From an uncultured Oxalobacter sp. (GTDB lineage: Bacteria > Pseudomonadota > Gammaproteobacteria > Burkholderiales > Burkholderiaceae_D), in NCBI GenBank assembly GCA_937916185.1, contig CALGGD010000082.1, forward strand, positions 1-7,708: a stretch of 7,708 bases of DNA. The letters run 5' to 3'. The number at the start of each line of letters is the position of its first letter. The first letter of the stretch is position 1. The notes under the pieces are model-generated. The model was not told where the DNA came from. It saw only the letters and a program-made list of their open reading frames with translations, and made no database searches. This document shows positions 1-7,663 of the stretch, one piece after another. Both the position numbers and the translations under genes were made by a program.

Positions 1-1
1 C

Positions 2-604
2 GACACCATGGCATCGGAGACCGCCAAGGCGATGGCCCTGCCGGACAGCAGGGGTATCCTGGTGGCACAGGTCGAAAGCGGTTCCCCAGCAGAAAAGGCG
101 GGGATCGAGGCAGGAGATGTCATCCTGAAATACAATGGCCATGATGTTGAGAAGGCTTCTGAGATGTCCCGTCTGGTCGGGGAAACCCCTGTGGGGACAG
201 CTGCGGCGGTTACGGTATGGCGTAAGGGAACGACCCGCACCCTGTCGGTCAGACCCAAGGTGATGGATAGTGACAGGGCTGGTAAAAAGGTTCCAGCAAA
301 GGCCACCAAGGACAGCAACCGTTCTGAAAAGGTGCTGGGACTGACTGTCGATGAACTTGGGGCAGACCAGAAACAGTCCCTGGGTGTCAAGCATGGGGTT
401 GTCATCACTTCCGCAAAAAACCAGGCACAGATGGTGGGGTTGCGTAAGGGGGATGTCATTGTCCGCATGAACAACACCGATGTCACCGGTGTGGACGCTT
501 TCCAGCAGGCTGTCGGTTCCCTCGACAGGAACAAGATGGTGCTTCTGATGGTCCTGCGCAACGGCATGGTCAATTATGTTGCTTTCCAGCCGTCGTCAGA
601 CTGA
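2..604 (+). CDS. DegP/DegQ/MucD-type periplasmic serine protease, C-terminal PDZ part (5' truncated)
   Basis: This is the C-terminal end of an HtrA-family (Do-like) serine protease, which degrades or refolds misfolded envelope proteins in the periplasm. The reading frame is open from base 2, so the ATG at 8 is an internal Met and not the start. Two PDZ domains are visible. The first covers about residues 1-86 and includes GILVAQVESGSPAEKAGIEA and GDVILKYNG. The second covers about 107-196 and includes GVVITSAKNQAQMVGLRKGD followed by VIVRMNN. A Lys/Ser-rich linker of about 20 residues joins them. Two tandem PDZ domains at the C-terminus are the DegP/DegQ/MucD layout. The trypsin-like domain with the His-Asp-Ser triad lies before the window, so catalytic competence cannot be judged. 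The gene ends in TGA, 128 bp before ndk. I cannot tell degP, degQ and mucD apart, so no symbol is given. A two-PDZ protein of another kind is a less likely alternative. Confidence 0.82.
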   Translation, partial: DTMASETAKAMALPDSRGILVAQVESGSPAEKAGIEAGDVILKYNGHDVEKASEMSRLVGETPVGTAAAVTVWRKGTTRTLSVRPKVMDSDRAGKKVPAKATKDSNRSEKVLGLTVDELGADQKQSLGVKHGVVITSAKNQAQMVGLRKGDVIVRMNNTDVTGVDAFQQAVGSLDRNKMVLLMVLRNGMVNYVAFQPSSD

Positions 605-618
605 TTGTGATTGCATCG

Positions 619-644
619 AGGAAGGCGGGAAATCCGCCTTTCCT
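619..644 (+). terminator. Stem-loop after the protease gene (weak terminator candidate)
   Basis: An imperfect GC-rich hairpin starts 14 bases after the protease stop codon. The left arm AGGAAGGCGG (619-628) pairs with CCGCCTTTCCT (634-644) across a GAAAT loop, with one bulged base. No T-run follows directly, so it is not a standard intrinsic terminator. It may instead protect the 3' end of the mRNA. The nearest T-rich tract (695-716) is about 50 bases downstream, next to a much weaker imperfect hairpin (665-691). Confidence 0.35.
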
Positions 645-673
645 GTCTGAAACGTCAACTGCCATGACTTCCA

Positions 674-682
674 TGATAAAAT
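674..682 (+). promoter_or_regulatory. Candidate extended -10 promoter for ndk
   Basis: TGATAAAAT matches an extended -10 element (TG, one base, then TAAAAT, five of six matches to TATAAT). No good -35 box lies 16-18 bases upstream, which is tolerated by extended -10 promoters. A start near 689 would give a leader of about 44 nt, rich in T (695-716), that ends in a GGAG ribosome binding site at 721-724, 8 bases before the ndk ATG. This is a motif match only. Confidence 0.35.
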
Positions 683-732
683 GAAAGGTCAAACTTTTTG
701 ATTTTTTTCTATTTTTCATTGGAGTTTATCAA

Positions 733-1158
733 ATGGCAATCGAACGTACCCTGTCCATCGTCAAGCCGGATGCAGTCGCTAAAAATGTTATCGGAAAAAT
801 CTACAGCCGTTTTGAAGATGCTGGCCTGAAAATTGTTGCAGCCCGCATGGTTCAGCTTTCCCGTGCAGAAGCAGAAGGTTTCTATGCTGTCCACAAGGAA
901 AGGCCTTTTTTCAAGGATCTCGTTGATTTCATGATTTCCGGTCCAGTGATGGTCCAGGTCCTTGAAGGTGAAGGTGCCATTGCCAAAAACCGTGAACTGA
1001 TGGGGGCAACCGATCCCAAGAAGGCAGAAAAAGGCACAATCCGTGCAGATTTTGCAGATTCCATTGATGCCAACGCTGTCCATGGTTCCGATGCACCGGA
1101 AACCGCAGCGGTTGAAATCGCCTTTTTCTTCCCACCCAAGCAGATCTGTTCACGCTGA
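733..1158 (+). CDS. ndk: Nucleoside diphosphate kinase
   Basis: Ndk moves the gamma-phosphate of ATP onto other (deoxy)nucleoside diphosphates through a phosphohistidine intermediate and balances cytoplasmic NTP and dNTP pools. The 141-residue protein has the full family length (E. coli has 143). It begins with the typical [12 protein letters not shown]. The active-site motif NAVHGSD contains the catalytic His117. The other nucleotide-binding and catalytic residues are where expected: Lys11, Tyr51, Phe59, Arg87, Thr93, Arg104, Asn114 and Glu128. The protein ends in the usual [14 protein letters not shown] tail. The ATG at 733 has a GGAG site 8 bases upstream, which fixes the start. It probably has its own promoter in the T-rich gap before it. 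A strong stem-loop follows, so ndk may be partly uncoupled from the rlmN operon. Nothing is missing or unusual. Confidence 0.98.
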   Translation: MAIERTLSIVKPDAVAKNVIGKIYSRFEDAGLKIVAARMVQLSRAEAEGFYAVHKERPFFKDLVDFMISGPVMVQVLEGEGAIAKNRELMGATDPKKAEKGTIRADFADSIDANAVHGSDAPETAAVEIAFFFPPKQICSR

Positions 1159-1168
1159 TTTCCTGGCA

Positions 1169-1199
1169 TCCCTGCATCCATGTGTGATGGATGCAGGGA
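1169..1199 (+). terminator. Perfect 12-bp stem-loop between ndk and rlmN
   Basis: TCCCTGCATCCA (1169-1180) pairs perfectly with TGGATGCAGGGA (1188-1199) over a 7-base loop, TGTGTGA. An outer GGCA/TGCC pairing (1165-1168 with 1205-1208) could lengthen the stem, leaving a small bulge. It begins 11 bases after the ndk stop. No T-run follows, so transcription termination would be inefficient or factor-dependent. A role in ndk mRNA 3' stability or in lowering readthrough into rlmN is possible. Confidence 0.5.
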
Positions 1200-1225
1200 G
1201 GGTATGCCGCAGTGGATGAGATGAT

Positions 1226-2392
1226 ATGGAAAATGTACGGACCAACATTCTGGGGATGACACCTGGGCAGCTGGTTGATTATTGCGGCTCGCTGGATGAG
1301 AAGCCGTTTCGGGCCAGGCAGCTGCAGCGTTGGATACACCAGTCAGGTGTCAGTGATTTCAATGTGATGACTGACCTGGCGAAGTCTCTCCGGAGCAAGC
1401 TGGCGGATAAGGCGGAAGTCAGGGCGCCTGTCGTCCTCAAAGACCATATTTCTGCGGATGGTACCCGTAAATGGCTGCTTGATGTCGGTCAGGGCAATGC
1501 CATTGAGACGGTTTTTATTCCTGAAGATGACCGGGGGACGCTCTGTGTCTCCACCCAGGCAGGCTGTGCTGTCAACTGCCTGTTCTGTTCGACGGGCAAA
1601 CAGGGGTTCAACCGTAACCTGACGGCTCATGAGATCATTGGCCAGTTGTGGATGGCTGAGGCGGCTGTCCGGAAATCCAGGAATGTCCCTGCCGGTAAAA
1701 ACGGCAGGCAGATATCGAATGTCGTTATGATGGGGATGGGGGAGCCTCTCCATAATTTTGATGCGACGGTCAGTGCGCTGAAACTGATGCTGGATGATAA
1801 TGCCTATGGGCTTTCCAGAAGGCGGGTCACCGTTTCGACCTGTGGGGTTGTCCCGATGATGGACAGGCTTGCGCAGGAATGCCCTGTGGCATTGGCGGTG
1901 TCATTGCATGCCCCGGATGACCGGTTGCGGGATGTTCTTGTGCCGCTGAACAGGCGGTATCCATTGGCGGAACTGATGGCTGCCTGTAACCGCTATCTTG
2001 ACTACGCTCCCCGCGATTTCATTACGTTTGAATACTGTATGCTGGATGGTGTCAATGATTCCGATGAGCATGCCCGTAGACTGGTTGGGCTGGTTCAGGC
2101 GGGACCGTCGCCTGTTTCCTGTAAACTGAACCTGATTCCCTTCAATTCCATCCCTATGCCTGGGCTGCGCCGTTCCACGGATGAGCGGATCGCCGCTTTT
2201 GCGGAAATCCTGCGGAATGCCGGTATTGTCACGACAGTCAGGAAGACCAGGGGAGAGGATATTGAGGCGGCATGTGGTCTGCTGGCGGGTGAGGTCATGG
2301 ATAGGACAAGGGTTCAGGAAAGGATGGCGGAAAAGGGGATTGGCTCTGAGGAATATATCAGGCATTATCAGTTCAGGAATATCTGCAGCTGA
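1226..2392 (+). CDS. rlmN: Dual-specificity 23S rRNA (A2503-C2) / tRNA (A37-C2) methyltransferase
   Basis: RlmN is a cytoplasmic radical-SAM enzyme that puts a methyl group on C2 of A2503 in 23S rRNA and of A37 in some tRNAs, tuning peptidyl-transferase function and decoding accuracy. The 388-residue length matches the family (E. coli 384). The radical-SAM cluster motif CAVNCLFC supplies Cys114, Cys118 and Cys121. The two extra cysteines of the ping-pong methyl transfer are present: Cys107 ([10 protein letters not shown]), and Cys350 in GEDIEAACG, which is the methyl-carrying cysteine. The SAM-binding MGMGEP is at 169-174. Other conserved stretches are [18 protein letters not shown] and [17 protein letters not shown] and LHAPDD favour RlmN over the resistance paralogue Cfr. 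The ATG at 1226 has only a weak GAG upstream, but the start agrees with family length. The ndk-rlmN spacing is 67 bp. Upstream transcription may be reduced by the stem-loop in that gap. Confidence 0.97.
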   Translation: MENVRTNILGMTPGQLVDYCGSLDEKPFRARQLQRWIHQSGVSDFNVMTDLAKSLRSKLADKAEVRAPVVLKDHISADGTRKWLLDVGQGNAIETVFIPEDDRGTLCVSTQAGCAVNCLFCSTGKQGFNRNLTAHEIIGQLWMAEAAVRKSRNVPAGKNGRQISNVVMMGMGEPLHNFDATVSALKLMLDDNAYGLSRRRVTVSTCGVVPMMDRLAQECPVALAVSLHAPDDRLRDVLVPLNRRYPLAELMAACNRYLDYAPRDFITFEYCMLDGVNDSDEHARRLVGLVQAGPSPVSCKLNLIPFNSIPMPGLRRSTDERIAAFAEILRNAGIVTTVRKTRGEDIEAACGLLAGEVMDRTRVQERMAEKGIGSEEYIRHYQFRNICS

Positions 2393-2403
2393 CCTTCGGT
2401 CAT

Positions 2404-3339
2404 GTGGAAAAACTGGTTTTTTCTATCTGGGAATGGAAATGGAAAACGCAAACCGTAGCAATGTCAATCAGCATGCTGTGGACGGGCAGCAGCCTGAAAC
2501 AAAGAAAAATCCAGTCTGCGGACTTTGTGAAATCGCCTTGCAAGGCATTGGCGGCGAAACGTCAGGAACTGGGCTGGAGCGAAGAGGAGGTTGCCGCCCG
2601 TCTGAAAATGACTGTCCGCCAGATCCGGGCAATGGAGGCCGGGGATTATGGGGCTTTCCATGGCGTGGCGATTGCACGGGGATTTGTCCGTTCCTATGCA
2701 CGTCTGATGGATCTTGACCCAGAACCGTTGGTTGCTTTTTTCGCCAAGGGGGAAGGAGCGGCTCCATCCCGTAAACATATCAAGAGCACAGCCTCCATGC
2801 CAAAGGTCTCACAGTCGTTTGAGGACAACCAGATGATTTTCCATAGGCAGTCTGGGGGAGGGAAAAAGATCCTAGCGTTTGTGGTGCTCGCCTTGATTGC
2901 CGTGTTGGGGGTTGCCTGGTATATGAAACTGATTCCATGGCACCGCCCTACGCCCAAGCCGCCGGTCGTTGAGAAACCGGTTGTCCAGCAGCCGGTCGAG
3001 CAGCCTAAGGAAAATGTCCAGCAGCCAGCAACCCAGGAAGCGGTGAAAGCTGATGCAAAAGATGCACAGGCAGCTGTGGCATCGCCCAATGAACCAGGTA
3101 TGGCACCGTTGGTCTTGAAGTTCAGCGGCTCATCCTGGATTCAGGTACAGAGCGAAGATGGCAAGAAGACCATTGCCCAGTTCACATCCAAGGCAGGGGA
3201 GACCAAGAAGATTGATGTCCCGGTTCCCGCTGTCATTGTGATTGGCAATACCAAAGATGTTGTGATGGAATACCGTCATGCAGCGGTTGACCTGAATGCG
3301 GTTTCCAAAGGCAATACTGCAAAGATCCCGCTGAATTAA
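2404..3339 (+). CDS. rodZ: RodZ-like cell-shape protein (HTH, one TM helix, periplasmic DUF4115 domain); 5' end probably frameshifted
   Basis: RodZ is an inner-membrane protein that tethers MreB filaments and helps rod-shaped wall growth. Numbered from the GTG at 2404, the HTH domain covers about residues 49-109 ([20 protein letters not shown], then [17 protein letters not shown]). A basic stretch GGGKK precedes a membrane helix at about 156-176. A Pro/Gln/Val-rich periplasmic linker (181-230) leads to the C-terminal beta domain (233-311) with [11 protein letters not shown] and [10 protein letters not shown]. The first 40 or so residues in this frame look wrong: they are Trp- and Met-rich and unlike RodZ leaders. 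A polar, RodZ-like leader ([18 protein letters not shown]) starts in another frame at ATG 2439, just after TGGGAA. Skipping one base near the A5 run at 2505-2509 would join it to the HTH frame and give about 299 residues. The alternatives are starts in the present frame at GTG 2404, ATG 2461 or GTG 2527, all with poor ribosome binding sites. Family identity is firm; the start is not. Confidence 0.88.
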   Translation: MEKLVFSIWEWKWKTQTVAMSISMLWTGSSLKQRKIQSADFVKSPCKALAAKRQELGWSEEEVAARLKMTVRQIRAMEAGDYGAFHGVAIARGFVRSYARLMDLDPEPLVAFFAKGEGAAPSRKHIKSTASMPKVSQSFEDNQMIFHRQSGGGKKILAFVVLALIAVLGVAWYMKLIPWHRPTPKPPVVEKPVVQQPVEQPKENVQQPATQEAVKADAKDAQAAVASPNEPGMAPLVLKFSGSSWIQVQSEDGKKTIAQFTSKAGETKKIDVPVPAVIVIGNTKDVVMEYRHAAVDLNAVSKGNTAKIPLN

Positions 3340-3346
3340 GGACATC

Positions 3347-4636
3347 ATGCAAGGGCAGGTCATGGAAACGGCAGAGGGGCTTGTTCGCAGGAAGCAGACC
3401 CATCAGGTTGCCATCCATCATCAGGACAGGGAGGTGCTGGTAGGCGGTGGTGCGCCTGTCGTTGTCCAGTCGATGACGAATACCCTGACAGCAGATGTTG
3501 ATTCGACGGTCTCACAGGTGGTTCAGCTTGCAGATGCCGGTGCTGAACTGGTCCGGATCACCGTCAATACACCGGAAGCAGCGGTGGCGGTCCCTGCCAT
3601 ACGGGAGAAATTGGACAGCCAGGGCTGTCATGTGCCTCTGGTGGGGGATTTCCACTATAACGGCCATCAGTTGCTGACGCGGTATCCGGCATGTGCCGAG
3701 GCATTGTCGAAGTACCGGATCAATCCTGGCAATATCGGCCGGGGAAGTCAGAAAACAGCGCATTTTGCAATGATGGTTGAGGCGGCCTGCCGTTATGACC
3801 GTCCGGTACGGATTGGTGTGAATTGGGGCAGTCTTGACCAGAGTGTGCTTGAGCGGCTCATGGATGGGAATTCAGCAAAGGCTGTCCCGTTGCCTGCACA
3901 TCTGGTGATGCGTGATGCGTTGGTCAAGTCCGCTGTGGAGAGTGCGGATGAGGCGGTCAGGCTTGGATTGCCTGCTGGAAAAATCATCCTGTCCTGTAAG
4001 GTGTCATCGGTGCAGGACCTGATTGCGGTCAACCGGATGCTTTCAGACAGATGCCGTTATGCGTTGCATCTGGGATTGACGGAAGCCGGTGGCGGTTCGC
4101 GGGGTATTGTGGCGTCATCGGCAGGGCTGGCTGTGTTGTTGCAGGAGGGAATTGGCGATACAATCCGCATTTCACTGACACCAGGGCCAGGGGAGTCCAG
4201 GACAAAGGAAGTGCTTGTCGCGCAGGAGCTTTTACAGTCAATGGGGCTCAGGCGTTTTTCGCCACAGCTGATTTCCTGTCCGGGGTGTGGACGCACCTCA
4301 TCAGTGTTTTTCCAGCAGTTGGCATACAGGACACAGCAGTACCTGCATGCAAAGGGCGCTGCCTGGCGGGAAAAGTATCCCGGTGTGGAAAATATGAAAG
4401 TGGCCGTGATGGGGTGCATTGTGAATGGCCCTGGCGAATCCCGTCATGCAGATATCGGCATCAGCCTGCCTGGAACAGGGGAGTCACCGGCTGCGGTTGT
4501 TTATGCAGATGGTGTCAAGGCGGCGGTCCTGCGGGGGCGGGATATTGAGGAACGTTTTCAGCAGATGATTGCTGAATATATTGAAACGCATTATGGCAGT
4601 CAGGCACATTGCCAACCTGAATGGCATGCATCCTGA
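3347..4636 (+). CDS. ispG: 4-hydroxy-3-methylbut-2-en-1-yl diphosphate synthase
   Basis: IspG (GcpE) carries out the penultimate step of the MEP isoprenoid pathway. It reduces 2-C-methyl-D-erythritol 2,4-cyclodiphosphate to HMBPP with a [4Fe-4S] cluster and electrons from flavodoxin or ferredoxin. The 429-residue protein has a TIM-barrel part with [24 protein letters not shown] (125-131), [11 protein letters not shown] (155-165), [11 protein letters not shown] and [14 protein letters not shown]. The C-terminal reductase part carries cluster ligands Cys311 and Cys314 in CPGCGRT, and Cys357 with Glu364 in [11 protein letters not shown]. It is somewhat longer than the E. coli enzyme (372), as is usual in betaproteobacteria because of an insert before the CPGC motif and a tail. 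The ATG at 3347 uses a TAAGGA ribosome binding site that overlaps the rodZ stop. An in-frame ATG at 3362 with an AGGGCAGG upstream is an alternative. It is tightly coupled to rodZ (7-bp gap). Confidence 0.97.
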   Translation: MQGQVMETAEGLVRRKQTHQVAIHHQDREVLVGGGAPVVVQSMTNTLTADVDSTVSQVVQLADAGAELVRITVNTPEAAVAVPAIREKLDSQGCHVPLVGDFHYNGHQLLTRYPACAEALSKYRINPGNIGRGSQKTAHFAMMVEAACRYDRPVRIGVNWGSLDQSVLERLMDGNSAKAVPLPAHLVMRDALVKSAVESADEAVRLGLPAGKIILSCKVSSVQDLIAVNRMLSDRCRYALHLGLTEAGGGSRGIVASSAGLAVLLQEGIGDTIRISLTPGPGESRTKEVLVAQELLQSMGLRRFSPQLISCPGCGRTSSVFFQQLAYRTQQYLHAKGAAWREKYPGVENMKVAVMGCIVNGPGESRHADIGISLPGTGESPAAVVYADGVKAAVLRGRDIEERFQQMIAEYIETHYGSQAHCQPEWHAS

Positions 4637-4648
4637 ACACAGATAGAC

Positions 4649-6016
4649 ATGGCAGAAGAAAACAGGAAGAAAAAAGTCAAGAAGATACTGGGCATCAAGG
4701 GCATGAATGACATCCTGCCTGGAGATGCCGCTGTCTGGGAATTTCTTGAAGAAACGGTTGAATCCGTTCTCCACAGTTATGGGTACCAACGCATCAGGAC
4801 GCCGATTGTGGAAGATACATCCCTGTTCGCCCGTGGATTGGGTGAGGTCACCGATATTGTTGAGAAGGAGATGTATTCTTTCGAGGATGCCATGAACGGT
4901 GACCGGCTGACACTGCGTCCGGAGTGTACGGCAGGGGTTGTCCGTGCGGCTGTTGAGCACAATCTCATCTACAATGGGCCGAAACGCCTCTGGTATTCTG
5001 GCCCAATGTTCCGCCATGAGCGTCCCCAGCGTGGCCGTTACCGCCAGTTCCATCAGATTGGCTGTGAGGCATTGGGGTTCCCTGGACCGGATATCGATGC
5101 GGAAATCATCCTGCTCTGCCACCGTTTGTGGCAGTACCTGGGGCTTCAGAATGTCCGTCTGGAAATCAATTCCATCGGTGATGCGGATGAACGTAACCGC
5201 CATAGGGCCGACCTGATTGCCTATTTTGAAAAGCATAGGGGACTGTTGGACGAAGATGCACAGAGACGACTTTATGCCAATCCCCTGCGTATCCTGGATA
5301 CAAAGAACCCTGATATGCAGGATATGGTCAATGCGGCGCCCAAACTGATTGATTATCTCGGGGGGGAATCCCTCAGGCATTTTGAGGGGGTACAGGCGGC
5401 CTTGACCCGTAATGGCATCGGGTTCACCGTCAATCCACGCCTTGTACGTGGCATGGATTACTATAACCGGACTGTTTTTGAATGGATCAGCGATGAGCTG
5501 GGTGCACAGGGAACCATCTGTGGCGGTGGTCGCTATGACCCGCTTTTTGAGATGTTTGGGGGCAGAAGCACCCCATCCTGTGGTTTTGCCATGGGTGTTG
5601 AGCGTATCATTGAGCTGCTCAAGGCGCAGGGAGGCATCGAGGAGCAACGGCAGGCAGACATCTATGTCGTCCATCAGGGCGACAGGGCGGAAATCGAGGC
5701 GATGGCTGCTGCGGAGGCTTTACGCGACTGCGGACTGGATGTCATCCTTTACTGCGCGGCGGCGAATTCGGGAGGCAGCTTCAAGTCACAGATGAAGCGC
5801 GCGGATGAGAGCGGGGCGCTTTTCGCTGTCATCATCGGTGAGGACGAGGTTGCGTCAGGCAAGGCGACAGTCAAGGAGATGCGTTCAGGCAGTACAGGTG
5901 GCGCGCAGGCAAGTGTGCCGTTTGAAGACCTGCCGGATTATCTGTTTCAGCAGGCGGCTGGCAGTTGTGGCCTGGATGGGCTGTGCAGCACTGAAGGCGG
6001 CCTACTGGAACAGTAA
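4649..6016 (+). CDS. hisS: Histidine--tRNA ligase
   Basis: HisS is the class II aminoacyl-tRNA synthetase that activates histidine with ATP and charges tRNA-His in the cytoplasm. The 455-residue protein shows all class II signatures. Motif 1 lies around [18 protein letters not shown] (48-65). Motif 2 is [20 protein letters not shown] (121-140), preceded by the TLRPECTAG loop (88-96). The histidine-specific motif is [15 protein letters not shown] (265-279), with the catalytic Arg267, followed by GGGRYD (292-297). Motif 3 is [12 protein letters not shown] (312-323). The Rossmann-like anticodon-binding domain runs from about 335 to 433. The length slightly exceeds E. coli HisS (424) because of a Lys-rich N-terminus and a roughly 20-residue Gly/Cys-containing tail after the anticodon domain. 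The ATG at 4649 lacks a good ribosome binding site, which may reflect translational coupling to ispG 12 bp upstream. Identity is certain; the exact N-terminus is slightly less so. Confidence 0.98.
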   Translation: MAEENRKKKVKKILGIKGMNDILPGDAAVWEFLEETVESVLHSYGYQRIRTPIVEDTSLFARGLGEVTDIVEKEMYSFEDAMNGDRLTLRPECTAGVVRAAVEHNLIYNGPKRLWYSGPMFRHERPQRGRYRQFHQIGCEALGFPGPDIDAEIILLCHRLWQYLGLQNVRLEINSIGDADERNRHRADLIAYFEKHRGLLDEDAQRRLYANPLRILDTKNPDMQDMVNAAPKLIDYLGGESLRHFEGVQAALTRNGIGFTVNPRLVRGMDYYNRTVFEWISDELGAQGTICGGGRYDPLFEMFGGRSTPSCGFAMGVERIIELLKAQGGIEEQRQADIYVVHQGDRAEIEAMAAAEALRDCGLDVILYCAAANSGGSFKSQMKRADESGALFAVIIGEDEVASGKATVKEMRSGSTGGAQASVPFEDLPDYLFQQAAGSCGLDGLCSTEGGLLEQ

Positions 6017-6042
6017 ACAGGAACTTTTTGCGGGAAAATGAA

Positions 6043-6708
6043 ATGGCTTTCAATTTAGAAGAACAGGAACAGATTGATTCCCTGAAACGTGTATGGAAGC
6101 GTTACGGTAATATCGCCACTTGGGTGCTGATTGTCATCCTTGCCATTTATGCGGCGGTCCAGGGATGGAACTGGTATCAGCGAAAACAGGCGGCACAGGC
6201 CTCTGCCCTGTATTATGAGATGCAGACTGCGGTTTTGTCCGGTGATTCCCAGCGTGCCCTGCAGGTGGCAAAGGATGCGCAGGATAAATTTGGCGGGACA
6301 GTCTATGCGCCGATGATTTCATTGGTTGCCGCGAAGATGGCTTATGAGAACAATGATGCCGCAACAGCAAAGGCTCAGCTGAAATGGGTAACCCAGAACA
6401 GCAGCGAAGAAGGTTACAAAGTGCTTGCCCGTGTCCGTCTTGCGGGTATACTGCTTGATGAGAAAGCCTATGATGAGGCATTGGGTACCCTGTCTGGCAG
6501 TGCGCCTGATGCATTCACCGGCCTGATAGAAGACCGTAAGGGGGATATCTATCTGGCGCAGAACAAGATGGCGGAAGCAAAGGCCTCTTACAGGGCCGCC
6601 TATGAGAAAACGGCTCCTGAAAACCCGGGCCGGCAGTTGATCAAGCTGAAACTGGAAGAGGTCGGTGTTGATGTCACGGCTGAAAATGCATCTGTCAACA
6701 AAGGATAA
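6043..6708 (+). CDS. yfgM: YfgM-family inner-membrane TPR protein (SecYEG/PpiD-associated)
   Basis: YfgM is an inner-membrane protein with a periplasmic tetratricopeptide-like domain. In E. coli it binds the SecYEG translocon together with PpiD and takes part in periplasmic chaperoning. The sequence starts MAFNLEEQEQIDSLKRVWKR, the typical YfgM cytoplasmic leader, followed by YGN and one membrane helix at about residues 24-43 (ATWVLIVILAIYAAVQGWNW). The rest is helical and Ala-rich with TPR-like helix pairs, for example around ALYYEMQTAV, AKAQLKWV and IEDRKGDIYLAQNKMAEAK. The protein has 221 residues (E. coli 206). I chose the ATG at 6043 over a TTG at 6028 because a CGGGAA ribosome binding site lies 6 bases upstream and the family leader begins there. 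It sits between hisS and bamB, its usual position in proteobacteria. No defect is visible. Confidence 0.92.
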   Translation: MAFNLEEQEQIDSLKRVWKRYGNIATWVLIVILAIYAAVQGWNWYQRKQAAQASALYYEMQTAVLSGDSQRALQVAKDAQDKFGGTVYAPMISLVAAKMAYENNDAATAKAQLKWVTQNSSEEGYKVLARVRLAGILLDEKAYDEALGTLSGSAPDAFTGLIEDRKGDIYLAQNKMAEAKASYRAAYEKTAPENPGRQLIKLKLEEVGVDVTAENASVNKG

Positions 6709-6712
6709 ATCT

Positions 6713-7663
6713 GTGAGAAAAGTCTGGCGGCTGTTCCTGTTGTCTCTCTGTGCGGTGATCTGCCTGCCGCTTGCCGGCTGTTTCAGTTGGTTCTCATCCG
6801 ACGCACCGAAGCATCCGCCGGCTGCATTGACCGACATTGAATCTTCGAGGTCTGTCCGTCAGCTTTGGTCGGCCAGCATCGGTTCCGCAGAGAAAGGCAT
6901 GTTTGTTCCGGCGGCATCCTTTGATGTCATTTACGCCGCATCCGGTGATGGCAGGGTCACGAAAGTCGATGCCTCGAACGGCAATGTCATCTGGCGTAAG
7001 GATGTCGATACAGAACTGACTGCAGGTGTCGGCACAGATGGCGCGACAGTGGCGGTTGCTGGCGAAAAGGGTGTGCTGATTGCTTTGGGTTCCGACGGTC
7101 AGGAAAAATGGCGTGCCCAACTGTCCACTGAGGCGATGGCGAGTCCGATTGTTGTCAAGGGACTGGTGGTGGTCCGCAGCATGGATAACCAGATTTCCGC
7201 CTATGATGCGGATACAGGTGAACGCCGTTGGGTGGTTCCCTACCGTCTTCCTGCATTGATGCTCCATAACGAAACTTCTTTAGATAAAAATTGAGACTTT
7301 TGCTCATATAAAGTCTGGGTCAAGGATTTTTCCAGCAAGGTCGGTGTCAGTATTGACCAGGACTACGTCTATGGTGTTGACCAGGCGGACAAGGTCTATG
7401 CCTTTGCCAATACCAGCGGACACAGTGTCTGGCGGAATGAGAAGCTGACTTACCGCAATCTGTCTTCACCGGCATCGTTCCTGTCAACCGTTGTTGTCGG
7501 TGACCAGGATGGCTATGTCCATTTCCTGTCCCGCTTTGATGGGACTTTCAGTGCCAGGACATCGACAGACGGTTCACCGATCATCGCGGCGCCGCTTGTC
7601 ATGTCTGACCGTGTCATTGTCCAGACAACCGGTGGGTCGCTGAGGGCGTTTGCCCTGGATTGA
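6713..7663 (+). pseudogene. bamB: BamB outer-membrane assembly lipoprotein gene, interrupted by an internal deletion and stop
   Basis: BamB is a periplasmic beta-propeller lipoprotein of the BAM complex, which inserts outer-membrane proteins. The start is GTG at 6713, with AAGGA at 6701-6705 overlapping the yfgM stop. The signal peptide has the lipobox LAGC with lipidated Cys23. Propeller repeats ending in VIWRKDV, EKWRAQL and RRWVVPY follow, then the conserved PALMLHNE region. The frame then hits TGA at 7292-7294, after 193 residues. BamB homology resumes in the same frame at VWVKDF (from 7313) and runs through VWRNEK and VVVGDQDGYVHFLSRFDG to SLRAFALD and TGA at 7661. The whole span is 317 codons against roughly 380 in related proteins, so about 60-80 codons (two blades in the middle) are gone. 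They are replaced by an AT-rich segment. As it stands no complete BamB can be made. A genuine mutation, strain mixture or assembly chimera are all possible. Confidence 0.85.
7266..7312. other. AT-rich filler replacing the middle of bamB
   Basis: These 47 bases have 11 G/C (about 23%), far below the surrounding gene. They encode no BamB-like residues and carry the in-frame TGA at 7292-7294. A 7-bp inverted repeat, AGACTTT (7294-7300) and AAAGTCT (7310-7316), spans the 3' junction, with the right arm running into authentic bamB sequence. The 5' boundary is approximate, because homology fades within the LHNETSL codons (7263-7280). I do not recognise the segment as an end of any insertion sequence. 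It is too short to hold a mobile element. Confidence 0.6.

Noticed and set aside
2505..2509. Programmed frameshifting or phase variation at the rodZ A5 run
   Set aside because: A run of five is short for phase variation. I see no slippery heptamer with a downstream pseudoknot. An indel error or mutation is simpler.
4051..4548. 165-residue plus-strand open frame inside ispG
   Set aside because: It is an out-of-frame shadow of the ispG C-terminal half, with Cys/Trp/Gly-rich random composition and no ribosome binding site.
4484..5674. 396-residue open frame on the minus strand opposite ispG and hisS
   Set aside because: It overlaps the certain ispG and hisS genes entirely, has no recognisable domain, and its openness follows from the codon bias of the sense strand.
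6028..6042. TTG start for yfgM at 6028
   Set aside because: The ATG at 6043 has a well-placed CGGGAA site and begins the conserved MAFNLEEQEQ leader.
7292..7294. TGA in bamB as a recoded (selenocysteine or readthrough) codon
   Set aside because: BamB needs no such residue, the surrounding bases are AT-rich and non-homologous, and 60-80 conserved codons are missing at the same point.
7266..7312. Insertion-sequence remnant or phage attachment site within bamB
   Set aside because: There is no recognisable IS end, no target-site duplication is visible, and an insertion would not remove bamB codons.
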